Of a stretch of 49,320 nt of DNA, positions 8,251 to 16,069 are shown in pieces. The stretch comes from Clostridia bacterium (GTDB lineage: Bacteria > Bacillota > Clostridia > Christensenellales > Borkfalkiaceae). How positions within the stretch are numbered: the first letter of the stretch is position 1; the number at the start of each line of letters is the position of its first letter. A program made the position numbers and the translations under genes. The notes under the pieces were generated by a model. That model was given only the letters and a program-made list of their open reading frames with translations. It searched no databases and was not told where the DNA came from. Location: the NCBI GenBank assembly GCA_900766495.1, contig CAAFVM010000036.1, positions 1-49,320 on the forward strand, read 5' to 3'.

Positions 8251-9098
8251 ATTTTAAACGCGCCCGCCGTAAGCCCTTCTATAAACTGTTTGGAAGTGAA
8301 CCCGAACAATACAAGTATAGGCACCGATACTATAACGTATCCCGCAAGAGCGGGGGCGTAATATTGCGTCATTTTATAAAAATAGTTGGTGAACGATTGC
8401 AGATTTACGGGGATGGTAAACTTGCTTTCGGTACGAAGCATCATAAGCGGCCACAGATAATCGTTCCAGCTGGTCATGAAATTCATAAGCAGAAGCGTCA
8501 TTATCATGGGGAGCGACAACGGGCAGAGTATTTTTAAAAACTGCGTAACCGAATTGGCTCCGTCAATATCGGCGGCCTCGAATAAATCTTTCGGCAATCC
8601 GTCGAAATACCCTCGAAGAAGCAGGAATCCGAACGGCAGAAGCCCCGCCACCTGCGGAAGAATTACCCCTGCGAACTTATCATGTAATTTAAGCGTTACC
8701 GAAACCAGAACGTATTTCGACGTAAGCGTTAAAATACTTGGAAGCATCATCAGCGAAACCGCAAGCGAATAAATTATTTCTTTGCCTTTAAACTTAAAAC
8801 GCGAAAACGCATACGCGCCCATAGCCGATAAAAGAACGGATAATACGGCAATCGAACCGCTTACGAAAAGAGAATTCGCTATGCTGTCTTTAACGTAAAG
8901 CCAGGCAGTGGAATAATTTTCGAAATGAAGCGGAAAAGTCAGCGATATAGACGCGTTTATTTCCTGGTCGTAATCTTTAAGACTTTTTATAATAAGCAGA
9001 GCAAACGGATAAAGAACCAGCGCGCAAAGAAGAAAAACCGCTATCTGCAAAACTATCTGTCCGCCGGTTATTTTTCTTTTTTTTACGAAAGACGTCAT
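8247..9098 (-). CDS. Carbohydrate ABC transporter permease, MalG type
   Basis: A 283-residue inner-membrane permease with six predicted membrane segments. The EAA loop that docks the ATPase is EAADIDGANSVTQFLKILCP near residue 173, typical of the carbohydrate uptake transporter-1 family. The C-terminus (GLTAGAFKM) is also typical of MalG homologues. The start has GGAGGGC upstream and overlaps the MalF-type gene by four bases (ATGA). No ATPase gene is present in the operon, so it probably uses a shared MsmK-like ATPase encoded elsewhere, as in many Bacillota. Confidence 0.95.
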   Translation of the reverse strand: MTSFVKKRKITGGQIVLQIAVFLLCALVLYPFALLIIKSLKDYDQEINASISLTFPLHFENYSTAWLYVKDSIANSLFVSGSIAVLSVLLSAMGAYAFSRFKFKGKEIIYSLAVSLMMLPSILTLTSKYVLVSVTLKLHDKFAGVILPQVAGLLPFGFLLLRGYFDGLPKDLFEAADIDGANSVTQFLKILCPLSLPMIMTLLLMNFMTSWNDYLWPLMMLRTESKFTIPVNLQSFTNYFYKMTQYYAPALAGYVIVSVPILVLFGFTSKQFIEGLTAGAFKM

Positions 9099-9991
9099 AT
9101 GTTGCCCTCCTGCGCGTTTTGTGTTATTTTGTTCGCAAGAAGGGTTAAAACGAACGTAATTACAAACAGCACCACGCCTATTGCCGAAGCCTCTCCGAGT
9201 TCGGAATAACCGTAGGTCTTCATATAAAGCATATACCCCGGCACCATTGTGGAATTATTTGGGCCGCCGTCGGTTATTATCAACTGATAATCGAAGTTCT
9301 GAACTCCGTTTACTATACCCACTACGAAAAAGTATTTTATCTGACTTAACAGCAAAGGCAAGTCGATGTAAAACACACGTTTGAAAGAGGTAACGCCGTC
9401 GAGCCGAGCCGCTTCCATACACGATTCGGGAATGGATTGCAGCCCCGCGAGGTAAATTAAAAAGCTTATGCCGCCAACCCACGGGAAGTTAGTCATTATA
9501 ATTGAAAATTTCGACCATTTTTCCGAAAAATACCAGGCGTTAGGCTCTATGCCGAAAGCAGAAAGCACAACGTTTACAAGTCCGTCCTCGCCGCCAGCAA
9601 AAATAACGTTTTTCCAAAGCAGAACGGTTACCATTCCCGGCACGAGCGCAGGAATAAGAAACAAATATCTGTAAACTTTCGAAGTCTTTTTCGCCGCCAT
9701 GTTAAACAGCAGTTCGGCAAGAATTATGGTTGCCGCGTTCGAGGTTAAAAGCCCGAAAAACACTATTATAACCATATTCAGGCAGGCTTTCCCGAAAACG
9801 GGATCGGAAAAAATTGCTTTGTAATTATCGAAAAAAACGAACTCGGTTTTTCCCTGAGGCGACCACTCGGTAAACGACTTTACTATTGCCGACGCCGCGG
9901 GATATACGCAAAACAAACATATGGCGAAAAGCGGAATAATCAGCCAGATAAAGGCTTTTACGGCTCCGTTTTTTGCACGAGAATCAGTCAT
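9095..9991 (-). CDS. Carbohydrate ABC transporter permease, MalF type
   Basis: A 298-residue permease with six membrane segments and the EAA loop EAARLDGVTSFKRVFYIDLP near residue 192. Partner of the MalG-type permease; together they form the channel for the upstream binding protein's sugar. It starts almost directly after the binding protein stop (TAAATG) and ends overlapping the next start, so the three genes are co-translated. Confidence 0.95.
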   Translation of the reverse strand: MTDSRAKNGAVKAFIWLIIPLFAICLFCVYPAASAIVKSFTEWSPQGKTEFVFFDNYKAIFSDPVFGKACLNMVIIVFFGLLTSNAATIILAELLFNMAAKKTSKVYRYLFLIPALVPGMVTVLLWKNVIFAGGEDGLVNVVLSAFGIEPNAWYFSEKWSKFSIIMTNFPWVGGISFLIYLAGLQSIPESCMEAARLDGVTSFKRVFYIDLPLLLSQIKYFFVVGIVNGVQNFDYQLIITDGGPNNSTMVPGYMLYMKTYGYSELGEASAIGVVLFVITFVLTLLANKITQNAQEGNI

Positions 9992-11446
9992 TTAAAAAGT
10001 CCACCCGTATTTTTTAGCCATAGAATTTATGGTTTCTTCGACGTCGCCGCCCAAAAGCCCGGTTATATAACTTATTTCGCCGTTGTGATTTTTACCGTAA
10101 AACTCGCCCATACCTTTTTCGTAGGTATCGTAGAATTTCTGTCCGAACGAGTTGAACAGGTTTATAGAACTCCACATTACCGAATCGGGATTTTTCATAT
10201 CCTCTTCGTATTGCGCCGAAAGGTCGTTAAAAATGGCGGTGGTATTGTCGGCAACGTTAAGCGGAAGAGCAAAGCCCAAATCGTTTACCATTCGCGCGTT
10301 GTTCTTCGGCGCGGTAAGGAATTTAAGGAAATCCACGCAGGCTTCAACCGCTCCCTCGCCCTTGTTTACGGCGGAGTTCGTAACCCAGTATGCGGTGGAA
10401 AGCCCCGCGCTTCCGCGAACGCAGGTGTAGCCGCCGTATTCCGAAGCGGCTTTATCCAAAGCGGGGTAACCGCTTATTTTCAGTTTGTCTTTAAGCCCGC
10501 GATAGGCTATGTTCATATTGTTGCCCAAGCCGTCGGTTATGGCAAGCTGACCTTTCGAAAACTTCGCCGCCGTGTCGTAAGCGAGGTAATTCGAGGGATA
10601 ATACGAAGCCTTTTTATAGCAAAGTTGCAAATAGTTTTTAAACTCTTCGTCTTCGTAACTCCACTTGCCCGCCTTATACGCTTTGGCAAGTTCATAGCCC
10701 GATACCATGCCGTTTCCGTCTTCGTCGAACTCTTTAACTTTGGAGGCATAAACCGAGGTGTTAAGATATATTTCCATCCAGAACCCTTGGTGCAAATAGA
10801 CTTCGGCGTTTATAGTTCCCGCTTCTTTCGCCTGTTTAAGCGTTTCGAGGCAGGTAAGAAACTGACTGAAAGTCTGCGGAATTTCGGTTATTCCCGCCGC
10901 TTTAAGAATTTCGGTGTTGTACATCAATCCCACGGTTACTTTATCTAAACAAGCGTAATAAATTTTACCGTCGGAAGCGCGCGTGCCGTCAAGTTCCTCT
11001 TTATTATAAATATCGCCCCACTTTTGGTTGCCCTCTGCATATGGGTTTGGCGTATCGAAATAAGAAGTAAGGTCAACGTACCAGCCTTTACCCAAGTCGT
11101 CGTTTATAACCCCGCCCGCCTGATAGAGCATATCGGGGGCAGTGCCGGCGTCTAACAACCCGGTTATAGCCGAACGCATTCCGTTAAGCGAGTTGCGGTT
11201 TATAACTATTTCGTATTTATCGTTTTTGTCGCTCCATTCTTTGGCAAGTTTTTCAAGCGTATTATAAGGATAAGGATTAGCCGAACTTGCAACCATGCTC
11301 AAAGTGCTGTTGTAGTTGCCGCTTCCGCCGCCGCCGTCGAAATACAGTTTGATTTTTTTGCTTCCGCCGCCGCATCCGACCGACGGAACCGCAAATGCGG
11401 TTATCATAATCAAAGAAATTACAAAAGAAATTAGTTTTTTCATCAT
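9992..11446 (-). CDS. Extracellular sugar-binding lipoprotein of ABC importer
   Basis: A 484-residue family 1 extracellular solute-binding protein. The signal MMKKLISFVISLIMITAFAV ends before a lipobox-like VGC, giving a lipid-anchored protein on the outer membrane face. Typical segments include NTLEKLAKEWSDKN, TAPDMLYQAGG, DGKIYYACLDKVTVGLMYN, VEACVDFLKFLTAP and NDLGFALPLN. Its large size and EDGNGMVSGYELAK insertion hint at an oligosaccharide ligand, which cannot be named. First gene of the operon, behind a consensus promoter and a palindromic operator. Confidence 0.93.
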   Translation of the reverse strand: MMKKLISFVISLIMITAFAVPSVGCGGGSKKIKLYFDGGGGSGNYNSTLSMVASSANPYPYNTLEKLAKEWSDKNDKYEIVINRNSLNGMRSAITGLLDAGTAPDMLYQAGGVINDDLGKGWYVDLTSYFDTPNPYAEGNQKWGDIYNKEELDGTRASDGKIYYACLDKVTVGLMYNTEILKAAGITEIPQTFSQFLTCLETLKQAKEAGTINAEVYLHQGFWMEIYLNTSVYASKVKEFDEDGNGMVSGYELAKAYKAGKWSYEDEEFKNYLQLCYKKASYYPSNYLAYDTAAKFSKGQLAITDGLGNNMNIAYRGLKDKLKISGYPALDKAASEYGGYTCVRGSAGLSTAYWVTNSAVNKGEGAVEACVDFLKFLTAPKNNARMVNDLGFALPLNVADNTTAIFNDLSAQYEEDMKNPDSVMWSSINLFNSFGQKFYDTYEKGMGEFYGKNHNGEISYITGLLGGDVEETINSMAKKYGWTF

Positions 11447-11562
11447 TTACTCCGTTGCGGTTAATAAACTTTTTTGCGCCGCCGAAGCAGCTTCTTTTTT
11501 CATAATAAAATTTTTACCGCAGTATTCTTTTTTATAAAAATAACGTGTCCGGTTTTAATTTA

Positions 11563-11577
11563 TGAAACTTTGTTTCA
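11563..11577. promoter_or_regulatory. Perfect 15-bp palindrome, likely repressor operator
   Basis: TGAAACTTTGTTTCA is a perfect inverted repeat (six-base arms, three-base centre). It lies immediately downstream of the predicted transcription start of the sugar operon, where bound repressor would block initiation. The candidate binder is the ROK regulator encoded at the operon's far end, or an unlinked LacI-type protein. Confidence 0.7.
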
Positions 11578-11589
11578 AAAGTTGATTGT

Positions 11590-11618
11590 ATTATAGCGCA
11601 TAAAAGGAGTTTTGTCAA
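11590..11618 (-). promoter_or_regulatory. Consensus sigma-A promoter of the sugar operon
   Basis: On the minus strand, TTGACA (11618-11613), a 17-base spacer and TATAAT (11595-11590) match consensus at all twelve positions. Transcription starts near 11583, giving a leader of ~137 bases before the binding-protein gene. Confidence 0.85.
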
Positions 11619-11718
11619 GACGTTTTTAAAAATTTCTTATAAAAATTTTTGCGCCTTTATTTTAATAACCCGAAAAATCAAGATAAAATGCTGAATTTTT
11701 TTAATTTTTTAACGCAAA

Positions 11719-11750
11719 AAAAATCGACCTTGAAATAAAAATCGATTTTT
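11719..11750 (-). terminator. Weak terminator after DtxR-family gene
   Basis: On the minus strand AAAAATCGA pairs with TCGATTTTT, followed by further T. It lies ~70 bases past the DtxR-family stop. Confidence 0.45.
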
Positions 11751-11818
11751 GTTTGATTTGTTTTTTAAGTTTTTACGCGTAAAAATTTTATATCGCCGCG
11801 CGAAAAAAGCCGAAAGTT

Positions 11819-12181
11819 TTAAACGTCGAAATATTTTTTTATCGCTTCGAACGCTTCTTCGGTAATCACGTGCTCCACGCGGCAGGCGTTTTCTTCGGCA
11901 GCTGTTTGCTCCAATCCCATTTTTACAAGCGCCGCGGTAAGCGATTTGTGCCTTTGCAAAATATTTTCGGCTTTTGCTTTGCCCGATTCGGTAAGATCGA
12001 TAGTGCCGTCTTTCTGCACCACTATAAACCCGTCTTTTTTCATTATTCCCACCGCGCGCGAAACGCTCGGCTTGCTGTAACCAAGTTCTTCCGCCACGTC
12101 TATCGAGCGCACTCTGCCGAGTTTTACGCCTAATTTAAGTATCGTTTCAAGATACATTTCCTGCGATTCGTTGTCTACCAT
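11819..12181 (-). CDS. DtxR/MntR-family metal-dependent repressor, iron-type ligands
   Basis: A 120-residue regulator with an N-terminal winged helix (SIDVAEELGYSKPSVSRAVG) and the helical dimerisation and metal-binding domain; no SH3-like third domain, so the length matches MntR rather than DtxR. Metal ligands by position: Met in QEMYLETI, Cys-x-x-Glu-His in ACRVEH, and His in QRHKSL. The Met/Cys/Glu/His set matches the regulatory site of DtxR/IdeR (Met10, Cys102, Glu105, His106), whereas manganese-specific MntR has Asp and Glu at the first two. I infer iron rather than manganese sensing. AAGGGG precedes the ATG. A DtxR-like box lies upstream at 12501-12519. Confidence 0.88.
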   Translation of the reverse strand: MVDNESQEMYLETILKLGVKLGRVRSIDVAEELGYSKPSVSRAVGIMKKDGFIVVQKDGTIDLTESGKAKAENILQRHKSLTAALVKMGLEQTAAEENACRVEHVITEEAFEAIKKYFDV

Positions 12182-12327
12182 ATTTACCCCTTGTTTTGCA
12201 TTTTTGCGGATTTTTCAAAAGTATAGCATTTTTTAATTAAAAAAGCAATTATTTTTTACGGGCATTCGGTCGCTTATCTTTAAATAAGTTAACGGCGGCT
12301 TACACAAACGCACGAACAAAACGGTTA

Positions 12328-12365
12328 GGCATTCCATTCCTTATCACTAACAACCGTAAAGGCGT
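12328..12365 (-). repeat. 38-bp repeat, copy B (partner at 93-130)
   Basis: The reverse complement of 93-130 with four to five differences. It begins exactly where the truncated ABC transporter frame ends, so it marks the break point of that gene. Confidence 0.55.
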
Positions 12366-12470
12366 TCATAGCCCCGCCGACACCGAAATCACCGACCATA
12401 CGAGTTTTTTCTTCTGGTTTTCGGCATAGGCAAACAGCGATTTCAGCCAGCTCTTCTTTTCTTTCGCCAT
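12366..12470 (-). pseudogene. Truncated N-terminus of an ABC exporter (membrane+ATPase type)
   Basis: A 34-codon frame starting at ATG 12470 reads KKSWLKSLFAYAENQKKKLV and SVISVSAGL, then TGA. This matches the first ~35 residues of fused ABC exporters (TMD plus ATPase), where the first membrane helix follows such a basic amphipathic start. The frame stops inside the first helix and runs directly into the 38-bp repeat; the remaining ~540 residues are missing. A DtxR-like operator lies just upstream, suggesting the lost gene was an iron-regulated exporter or siderophore importer of the IrtAB/YbtPQ kind. The assignment rests on a short match. Confidence 0.5.
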
Positions 12471-12500
12471 ACTTTTTGTTTTTTACCCCCGACTTTTTAA

Positions 12501-12519
12501 TTAGTTTAAGCTAACTTTG
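12501..12519. promoter_or_regulatory. DtxR/IdeR-like operator (iron box)
   Basis: TTAGTTTAAGCTAACTTTG matches the IdeR/DtxR consensus TTAGGTTAGGCTAACCTAA at 14 of 19 positions, with both TTAG and CTAA half-site cores. It sits between the ABC remnant and its upstream region and 320 bases from a DtxR-family gene with iron-type ligands. Confidence 0.55.
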
Positions 12520-12710
12520 TTTTATTAAAAAAGAGCTTTTCCCCTCTTTTTTTCTTATATAATATATAGGATATAGACGCGTATAAGTGGCGCGAATTTT
12601 TATTATTCTAATTAAAATGTCAGCCTATAACGCCGTTATTATGACGCTGTTATTTTTTTATAGTTAAGCGGGTTTTCTTTGCTTTTAGTTTGTTCTTATC
12701 GCTTTTTAAG

Positions 12711-12739
12711 TTGACTTTTTCGCCCGCGCGCGCTATACT
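12711..12739 (+). promoter_or_regulatory. Promoter of HAD gene
   Basis: TTGACT, a 17-base spacer and TATACT. It leaves a ~100-base GC-rich leader before ATG 12844; I recognise no riboswitch in it. The region 12520-12710 is otherwise AT-rich with no supported gene. Confidence 0.65.
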
Positions 12740-12843
12740 CGTTATATAAAGAGGCCGACGGGAAGTACAACGAAGCGAACGGACTTTGACGGCTACGGGT
12801 TAACACTAAAACGGAACGCTGACCTTTCGCGCAGGACGATTAA

Positions 12844-13521
12844 ATGAACAAAACTTTAAAAGCCGTGTTTTTCGACCTAGACGGAACGCTTTTGCCCATG
12901 GACGAAAAGAAATTTACCGAATGCTATTTCGGCTTGCTTTGCAAGAAGCTGGCGCCGCTCGGTTATGAAGCCGAAAACCTTGTAAAAACCGTTTGGGGCG
13001 GGACCAAACTTATGGTTAAAAACAACGGAGAGCTTTCGAACGAACAGGTTTTCTGGAATTGTTTTTCAACCGTTTACGGCGAGAACGCGCAAAAACACAA
13101 AGCGGTTTTCGACGAATTTTACGTAAGCGATTTTAAAAACACCAAAGCTGTTTGCGGCGAAAACGCGGAAGCCAAAGCCATAATTGCCGAAGCAAAAAAA
13201 GCGGGGCTTAAAATAGTTCTTGCAACAAATCCGCTCTTTCCCGAAAGCGGTCTTTTAACCCGCGCCGCGTTCATAGGGCTTGAAAAAAGCGATTTCGACT
13301 ATATTTCGAGCTATGAAATTTCGCATTATTCCAAACCAAACACGAATTATTACGTAGAACTTTTAAAAAACAACAATCTTTCGGCAAACGAGGTTTTATT
13401 CTTCGGCAACAGCGAAGAGGAAGATATTAAACCCGCAACGGCTGCGGGAATTAAGGCGGTTAAGGTAAGCGGCGAAAAACTTACGCTTGAACAATTTTTA
13501 TCTGCGCTCAACAATTTTTAA
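12844..13521 (+). CDS. HAD-superfamily hydrolase (phosphatase)
   Basis: A 225-residue cytoplasmic hydrolase with all four HAD motifs: I FFDLDGTLLPMD (nucleophile and acid Asp, residues 11-13), II LATNP near 127, III the Lys in YSKPNTNYYVELL near 162, and IV FFGNSEEEDIKPATAAGIK near 185. The cap is the C1 helical type. The substrate is unknown; relatives include pyrophosphatase, phosphoglycolate and sugar phosphatases. AGGA precedes the ATG. A strong terminator follows at 13601-13631, so it is probably monocistronic. Confidence 0.9.
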   Translation: MNKTLKAVFFDLDGTLLPMDEKKFTECYFGLLCKKLAPLGYEAENLVKTVWGGTKLMVKNNGELSNEQVFWNCFSTVYGENAQKHKAVFDEFYVSDFKNTKAVCGENAEAKAIIAEAKKAGLKIVLATNPLFPESGLLTRAAFIGLEKSDFDYISSYEISHYSKPNTNYYVELLKNNNLSANEVLFFGNSEEEDIKPATAAGIKAVKVSGEKLTLEQFLSALNNF

Positions 13522-13600
13522 GCGTCGCTGACTTAATTTGTAAAACCGCATATTATAAAACCGCCCGATTATAAAAAAACGCACATTATCGGATATATGA

Positions 13601-13631
13601 AAACCGCCCGCGAAAAACGGGCGGTTTTTTT
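13601..13631 (+). terminator. Intrinsic terminator after HAD gene
   Basis: CCGCCCG, a seven-base loop and CGGGCGG are followed by seven T. Confidence 0.9.
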
Positions 13632-13643
13632 GTTTGAAATATG

Positions 13644-13662
13644 CGTTAATCGACTTATAGCG
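13644..13662 (-). repeat. Dispersed TTAACG element (intergenic, convergent)
   Basis: The plus strand reads CGTTAATCGACTTATAGCG. A 17-base stretch is identical to one inside the six-hairpin protein gene at 17206-17222. It lies between convergent genes. Confidence 0.7.
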
Positions 13663-13704
13663 TGGCTTTTTGTTTTTTAATAGGCGTTTTATTCTCGCCA
13701 CAAA

Positions 13705-14964
13705 TCATTCTTCCTGAATATCTACGGGCATTCCGCCGCTCAATCTCGATTGTTCGGCTTTAAAGCCCATAACGTGGCTTTCTATGCTGTCGTCAATGGT
13801 GGTGCGTGTAATGCTCGGCGAATTTACGGTGACGTAATTAATAAAATCGTTAAACAAATAGTAATCGCCGCCGCCGTGTCCGTCGTCGAGTTCGCGCCCG
13901 CCGGGGTTGAGCAACGGGTCTTTTTCGGGGTCTACCACGCGGCTCGGCTCGTCGTATAAGCAAACGGTAACTTTCATATCGTCACCCGAAACGGTTACGT
14001 CGCCTTTGGTTCCGTGCACGTGCAAATAGCGGTAACAATCTTTTGAATAAGCAATCATCGTGAGGTTTGCGGTCGAGCCGTCGTCGAACAGCATGTTCAC
14101 AACCTGATTGTCTACCGCGTCGTTGTCGCAATGGAATACGCAACGGGCGATTACGTCTTCTTTTTTATCTATAACCTCGTTTATGTCGCGCCCCACAAGC
14201 CTTGCGGTTCCGCCTACAACCGCCCTTTTCACCCGCTCGGGGTAAATCGCATAGGAATTGTAAAGGCATTTTTCGCGGGTTGAGGGATTGCAGTCGGCGC
14301 AATATTCGGCGCTGCCCTCGGGCGCGTTTTCTTTATTGAAATAGTAAAGTCCGCCGAAAGAAGAAACCTTTACGCACTTTTTACCCATAAGCCATTTTAT
14401 GGTATCGAGGTCGTGGCAGCATTTTGCTATTATCGTGGGGCTGCTCTTCTCAACGTTGCGCCATGGTCCGCGCACATACGAAAGCGCGAAATGCCAGTAT
14501 GCAACGTTCTCGGTTTGCTCGATGTTAACGATTTTGCCAAGTTTGCCGTCGATTATAAGTTTTTTGATGTATTGAAAGGCGGGCGCGTAACGCAACACGT
14601 GGGTAAGCATAACCTTGCGGTTAAGCCTGTTCGCCTCGTCGCGAATGGCAAGGCAGTCTTCCAAAGTGCAGGCGGCGGGCTTTTCAAGCAGAATATCATA
14701 GCCGAGGTTCAACGCTTTAAGCGCCATGTATTTATGGTCGGCGTCCTGCGAACATATAAGCACCGCGTCGCAAATTTTGCCTTTCGCAAAAAACTCGTCG
14801 GCGGTGTTATATATCGCGCACGGCGGCAGATAGTTTTCGGCTTTTTTCTTGCAGGCTTCGGCAGGGTCGGCAATCGCGACGATTTTCACGTTTTTGTTTT
14901 TTACCGCATGCTCCGCGAACATTTGCCCGCGGCTGCCGAATCCTAAAACAGCTATTTTAATCAT
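13705..14964 (-). CDS. Gfo/Idh/MocA-family NAD(P)-dependent oxidoreductase
   Basis: A 419-residue protein with an N-terminal Rossmann fold (AVLGFGSRGQMFAEHA, residues 4-19) and the family's EKP motif (DILLEKPAACTLEDC near 92-106), followed by the alpha/beta catalytic domain with HDLDTIKWLMG supplying the usual His/Asp pair. It has an internal Cys-rich insert (YCADCNPSTREKC), seen in some Bacillota members and possibly metal-binding. The likely substrate is a sugar or inositol-like compound, not determinable here. AAGGAG precedes the ATG. It is divergent from an AraC-type regulator with a shared 150-base control region, so that regulator probably controls it. Confidence 0.92.
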   Translation of the reverse strand: MIKIAVLGFGSRGQMFAEHAVKNKNVKIVAIADPAEACKKKAENYLPPCAIYNTADEFFAKGKICDAVLICSQDADHKYMALKALNLGYDILLEKPAACTLEDCLAIRDEANRLNRKVMLTHVLRYAPAFQYIKKLIIDGKLGKIVNIEQTENVAYWHFALSYVRGPWRNVEKSSPTIIAKCCHDLDTIKWLMGKKCVKVSSFGGLYYFNKENAPEGSAEYCADCNPSTREKCLYNSYAIYPERVKRAVVGGTARLVGRDINEVIDKKEDVIARCVFHCDNDAVDNQVVNMLFDDGSTANLTMIAYSKDCYRYLHVHGTKGDVTVSGDDMKVTVCLYDEPSRVVDPEKDPLLNPGGRELDDGHGGGDYYLFNDFINYVTVNSPSITRTTIDDSIESHVMGFKAEQSRLSGGMPVDIQEE

Positions 14965-14998
14965 TGTGGTTTTCTCCTTACGTTATATTTCATTTTTT

Positions 14999-15013
14999 GG
15001 CATTAAATATGCC
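14999..15013. promoter_or_regulatory. Inverted repeat between divergent oxidoreductase and AraC genes
   Basis: GGCATTAAATATGCC has perfect five-base arms and lies between the two divergent genes. It is a candidate regulator site. A second inverted pair, ATTGCT (15071) and AGCAAT (15092), lies in the AraC-gene leader. Confidence 0.5.
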
Positions 15014-15031
15014 TGTTTTTATTCCAAACCG

Positions 15032-15060
15032 TTGACAGGTAATTTTTTAACGTGTAAAAT
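15032..15060 (+). promoter_or_regulatory. Promoter of AraC-family gene
   Basis: TTGACA, a 17-base spacer and TAAAAT lie 56 bases before ATG 15116. Confidence 0.75.
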
Positions 15061-15115
15061 AGTTTTAAAAATTGCTGTTAAAAAATGTGATAGCAATTAT
15101 AAAAGGACGTTTTAT

Positions 15116-15943
15116 ATGGTCAAAGCTTACTACGAAACATCGCAGGATATGCAGGTTGAAAACGCAATTTCGGTTCAGGGAGCAACCGTTTACCACTCGC
15201 ATTTTCATTATAAAACCGAAATAACTTACGTTGAAGAGGGCTTTGTGCGTTCGGTTATAAACGGCAAAGAATATTCCGCCGAAAAAGACGAAATTCTTTT
15301 CGTTCCCGAATATTATCCGCATTCTTACGAAACTTCGCCCGACGCAAGGCGCATGGTTTTGCTCCCTACCAACAATTTAAAAGGCGATTTCGATAAAATA
15401 ACCGCAAAAACCTTTCCCTGTCTGCTTACCGATAAAAAATTCAACGAAGAAAAAATTCTGCCCGTTCTACATGAACTTTATAAGGTTCAGCAATCGGATA
15501 TATCCGGCGAGGCAAAATTTTTGCTTTGCAAGGCTTATGTGGGGCTTGTTTACGGCAACTTTTTAGCCCGATACGACAGCGAAATGACCCAGCGCGACCA
15601 AAAAAACGAAATAATCGCCGACGTTTTAGCCTATATCGAGCAAAACTACAAAGAAAACGTGACCTTGCCCTCTATCGCGCAACGTTTTGGCTATAACAAA
15701 TTCTATTTTTCAAAGCTTTTCAACGCGGCGATGGGCGAAAGTTTGTGCAGCTACGTAAATTCCGTAAGGGTAAGAAAATTTACAGAACTTTATAAAACCA
15801 AAAAAAACGCAAACGTTCTGTCAATTGCCTTTTCGGTAGGGTTCGATTCGATGCCGTCGTTTTACCGCGCGTTCAAAAATGTTTATAAAGTAACGCCGGT
15901 TCAATATTTCGCAAACGAAAGCCAAGTTCCGTTCTCGCGCTGA
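15116..15943 (+). CDS. AraC-family regulator (cupin sensor + double HTH)
   Basis: 275 residues. The N-terminal cupin-like sensor (HSHFHYKTEITYVEEGF, then FVPEYYPHSYET) is followed by the C-terminal pair of helix-turn-helix motifs (ITLPS-like NVTLPSIAQRFGYNKFYFSK, then SIAFSVGFDSMPSFYRAFKN) with the usual KVTPVQY ending. The reading frame is open back to 14849, but AAAAGGACG before ATG 15116 and the promoter at 15032-15060 fix the start. It is divergent from the Gfo/Idh/MocA gene and probably activates it or the downstream convergent glycan gene in response to a sugar. Confidence 0.9.
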   Translation: MVKAYYETSQDMQVENAISVQGATVYHSHFHYKTEITYVEEGFVRSVINGKEYSAEKDEILFVPEYYPHSYETSPDARRMVLLPTNNLKGDFDKITAKTFPCLLTDKKFNEEKILPVLHELYKVQQSDISGEAKFLLCKAYVGLVYGNFLARYDSEMTQRDQKNEIIADVLAYIEQNYKENVTLPSIAQRFGYNKFYFSKLFNAAMGESLCSYVNSVRVRKFTELYKTKKNANVLSIAFSVGFDSMPSFYRAFKNVYKVTPVQYFANESQVPFSR

Positions 15944-15986
15944 TTTTTACCGCAAACAGCTCAATTATATTCTAAAAAAATCATCG

Positions 15987-16023
15987 AAAGCCCCGTTAAT
16001 AGACCTATAGCGAGGCTTTTTAT
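15987..16023. terminator. Hairpin terminator carrying dispersed element in loop
   Basis: AAAGCC (15987-15992) pairs with GGCTTT (16014-16019), followed by T. The loop contains CCGTTAATAGACCTATAG, a copy of the dispersed element in minus orientation. It lies between convergent genes. Confidence 0.7.
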
Positions 16024-16069
16024 TTTTTATTTTTAAAAGCCGAACAATTTTATGGCTACGCAAAAAAAA

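Noticed and set aside
10085..10948. Long open frame on the plus strand (287 codons)
   Set aside because: Antisense shadow of the sugar-binding protein gene.
12740..12843. Riboswitch in the HAD gene leader
   Set aside because: The leader is GC-rich with some pairing, but no conserved aptamer block of any family I know was found.
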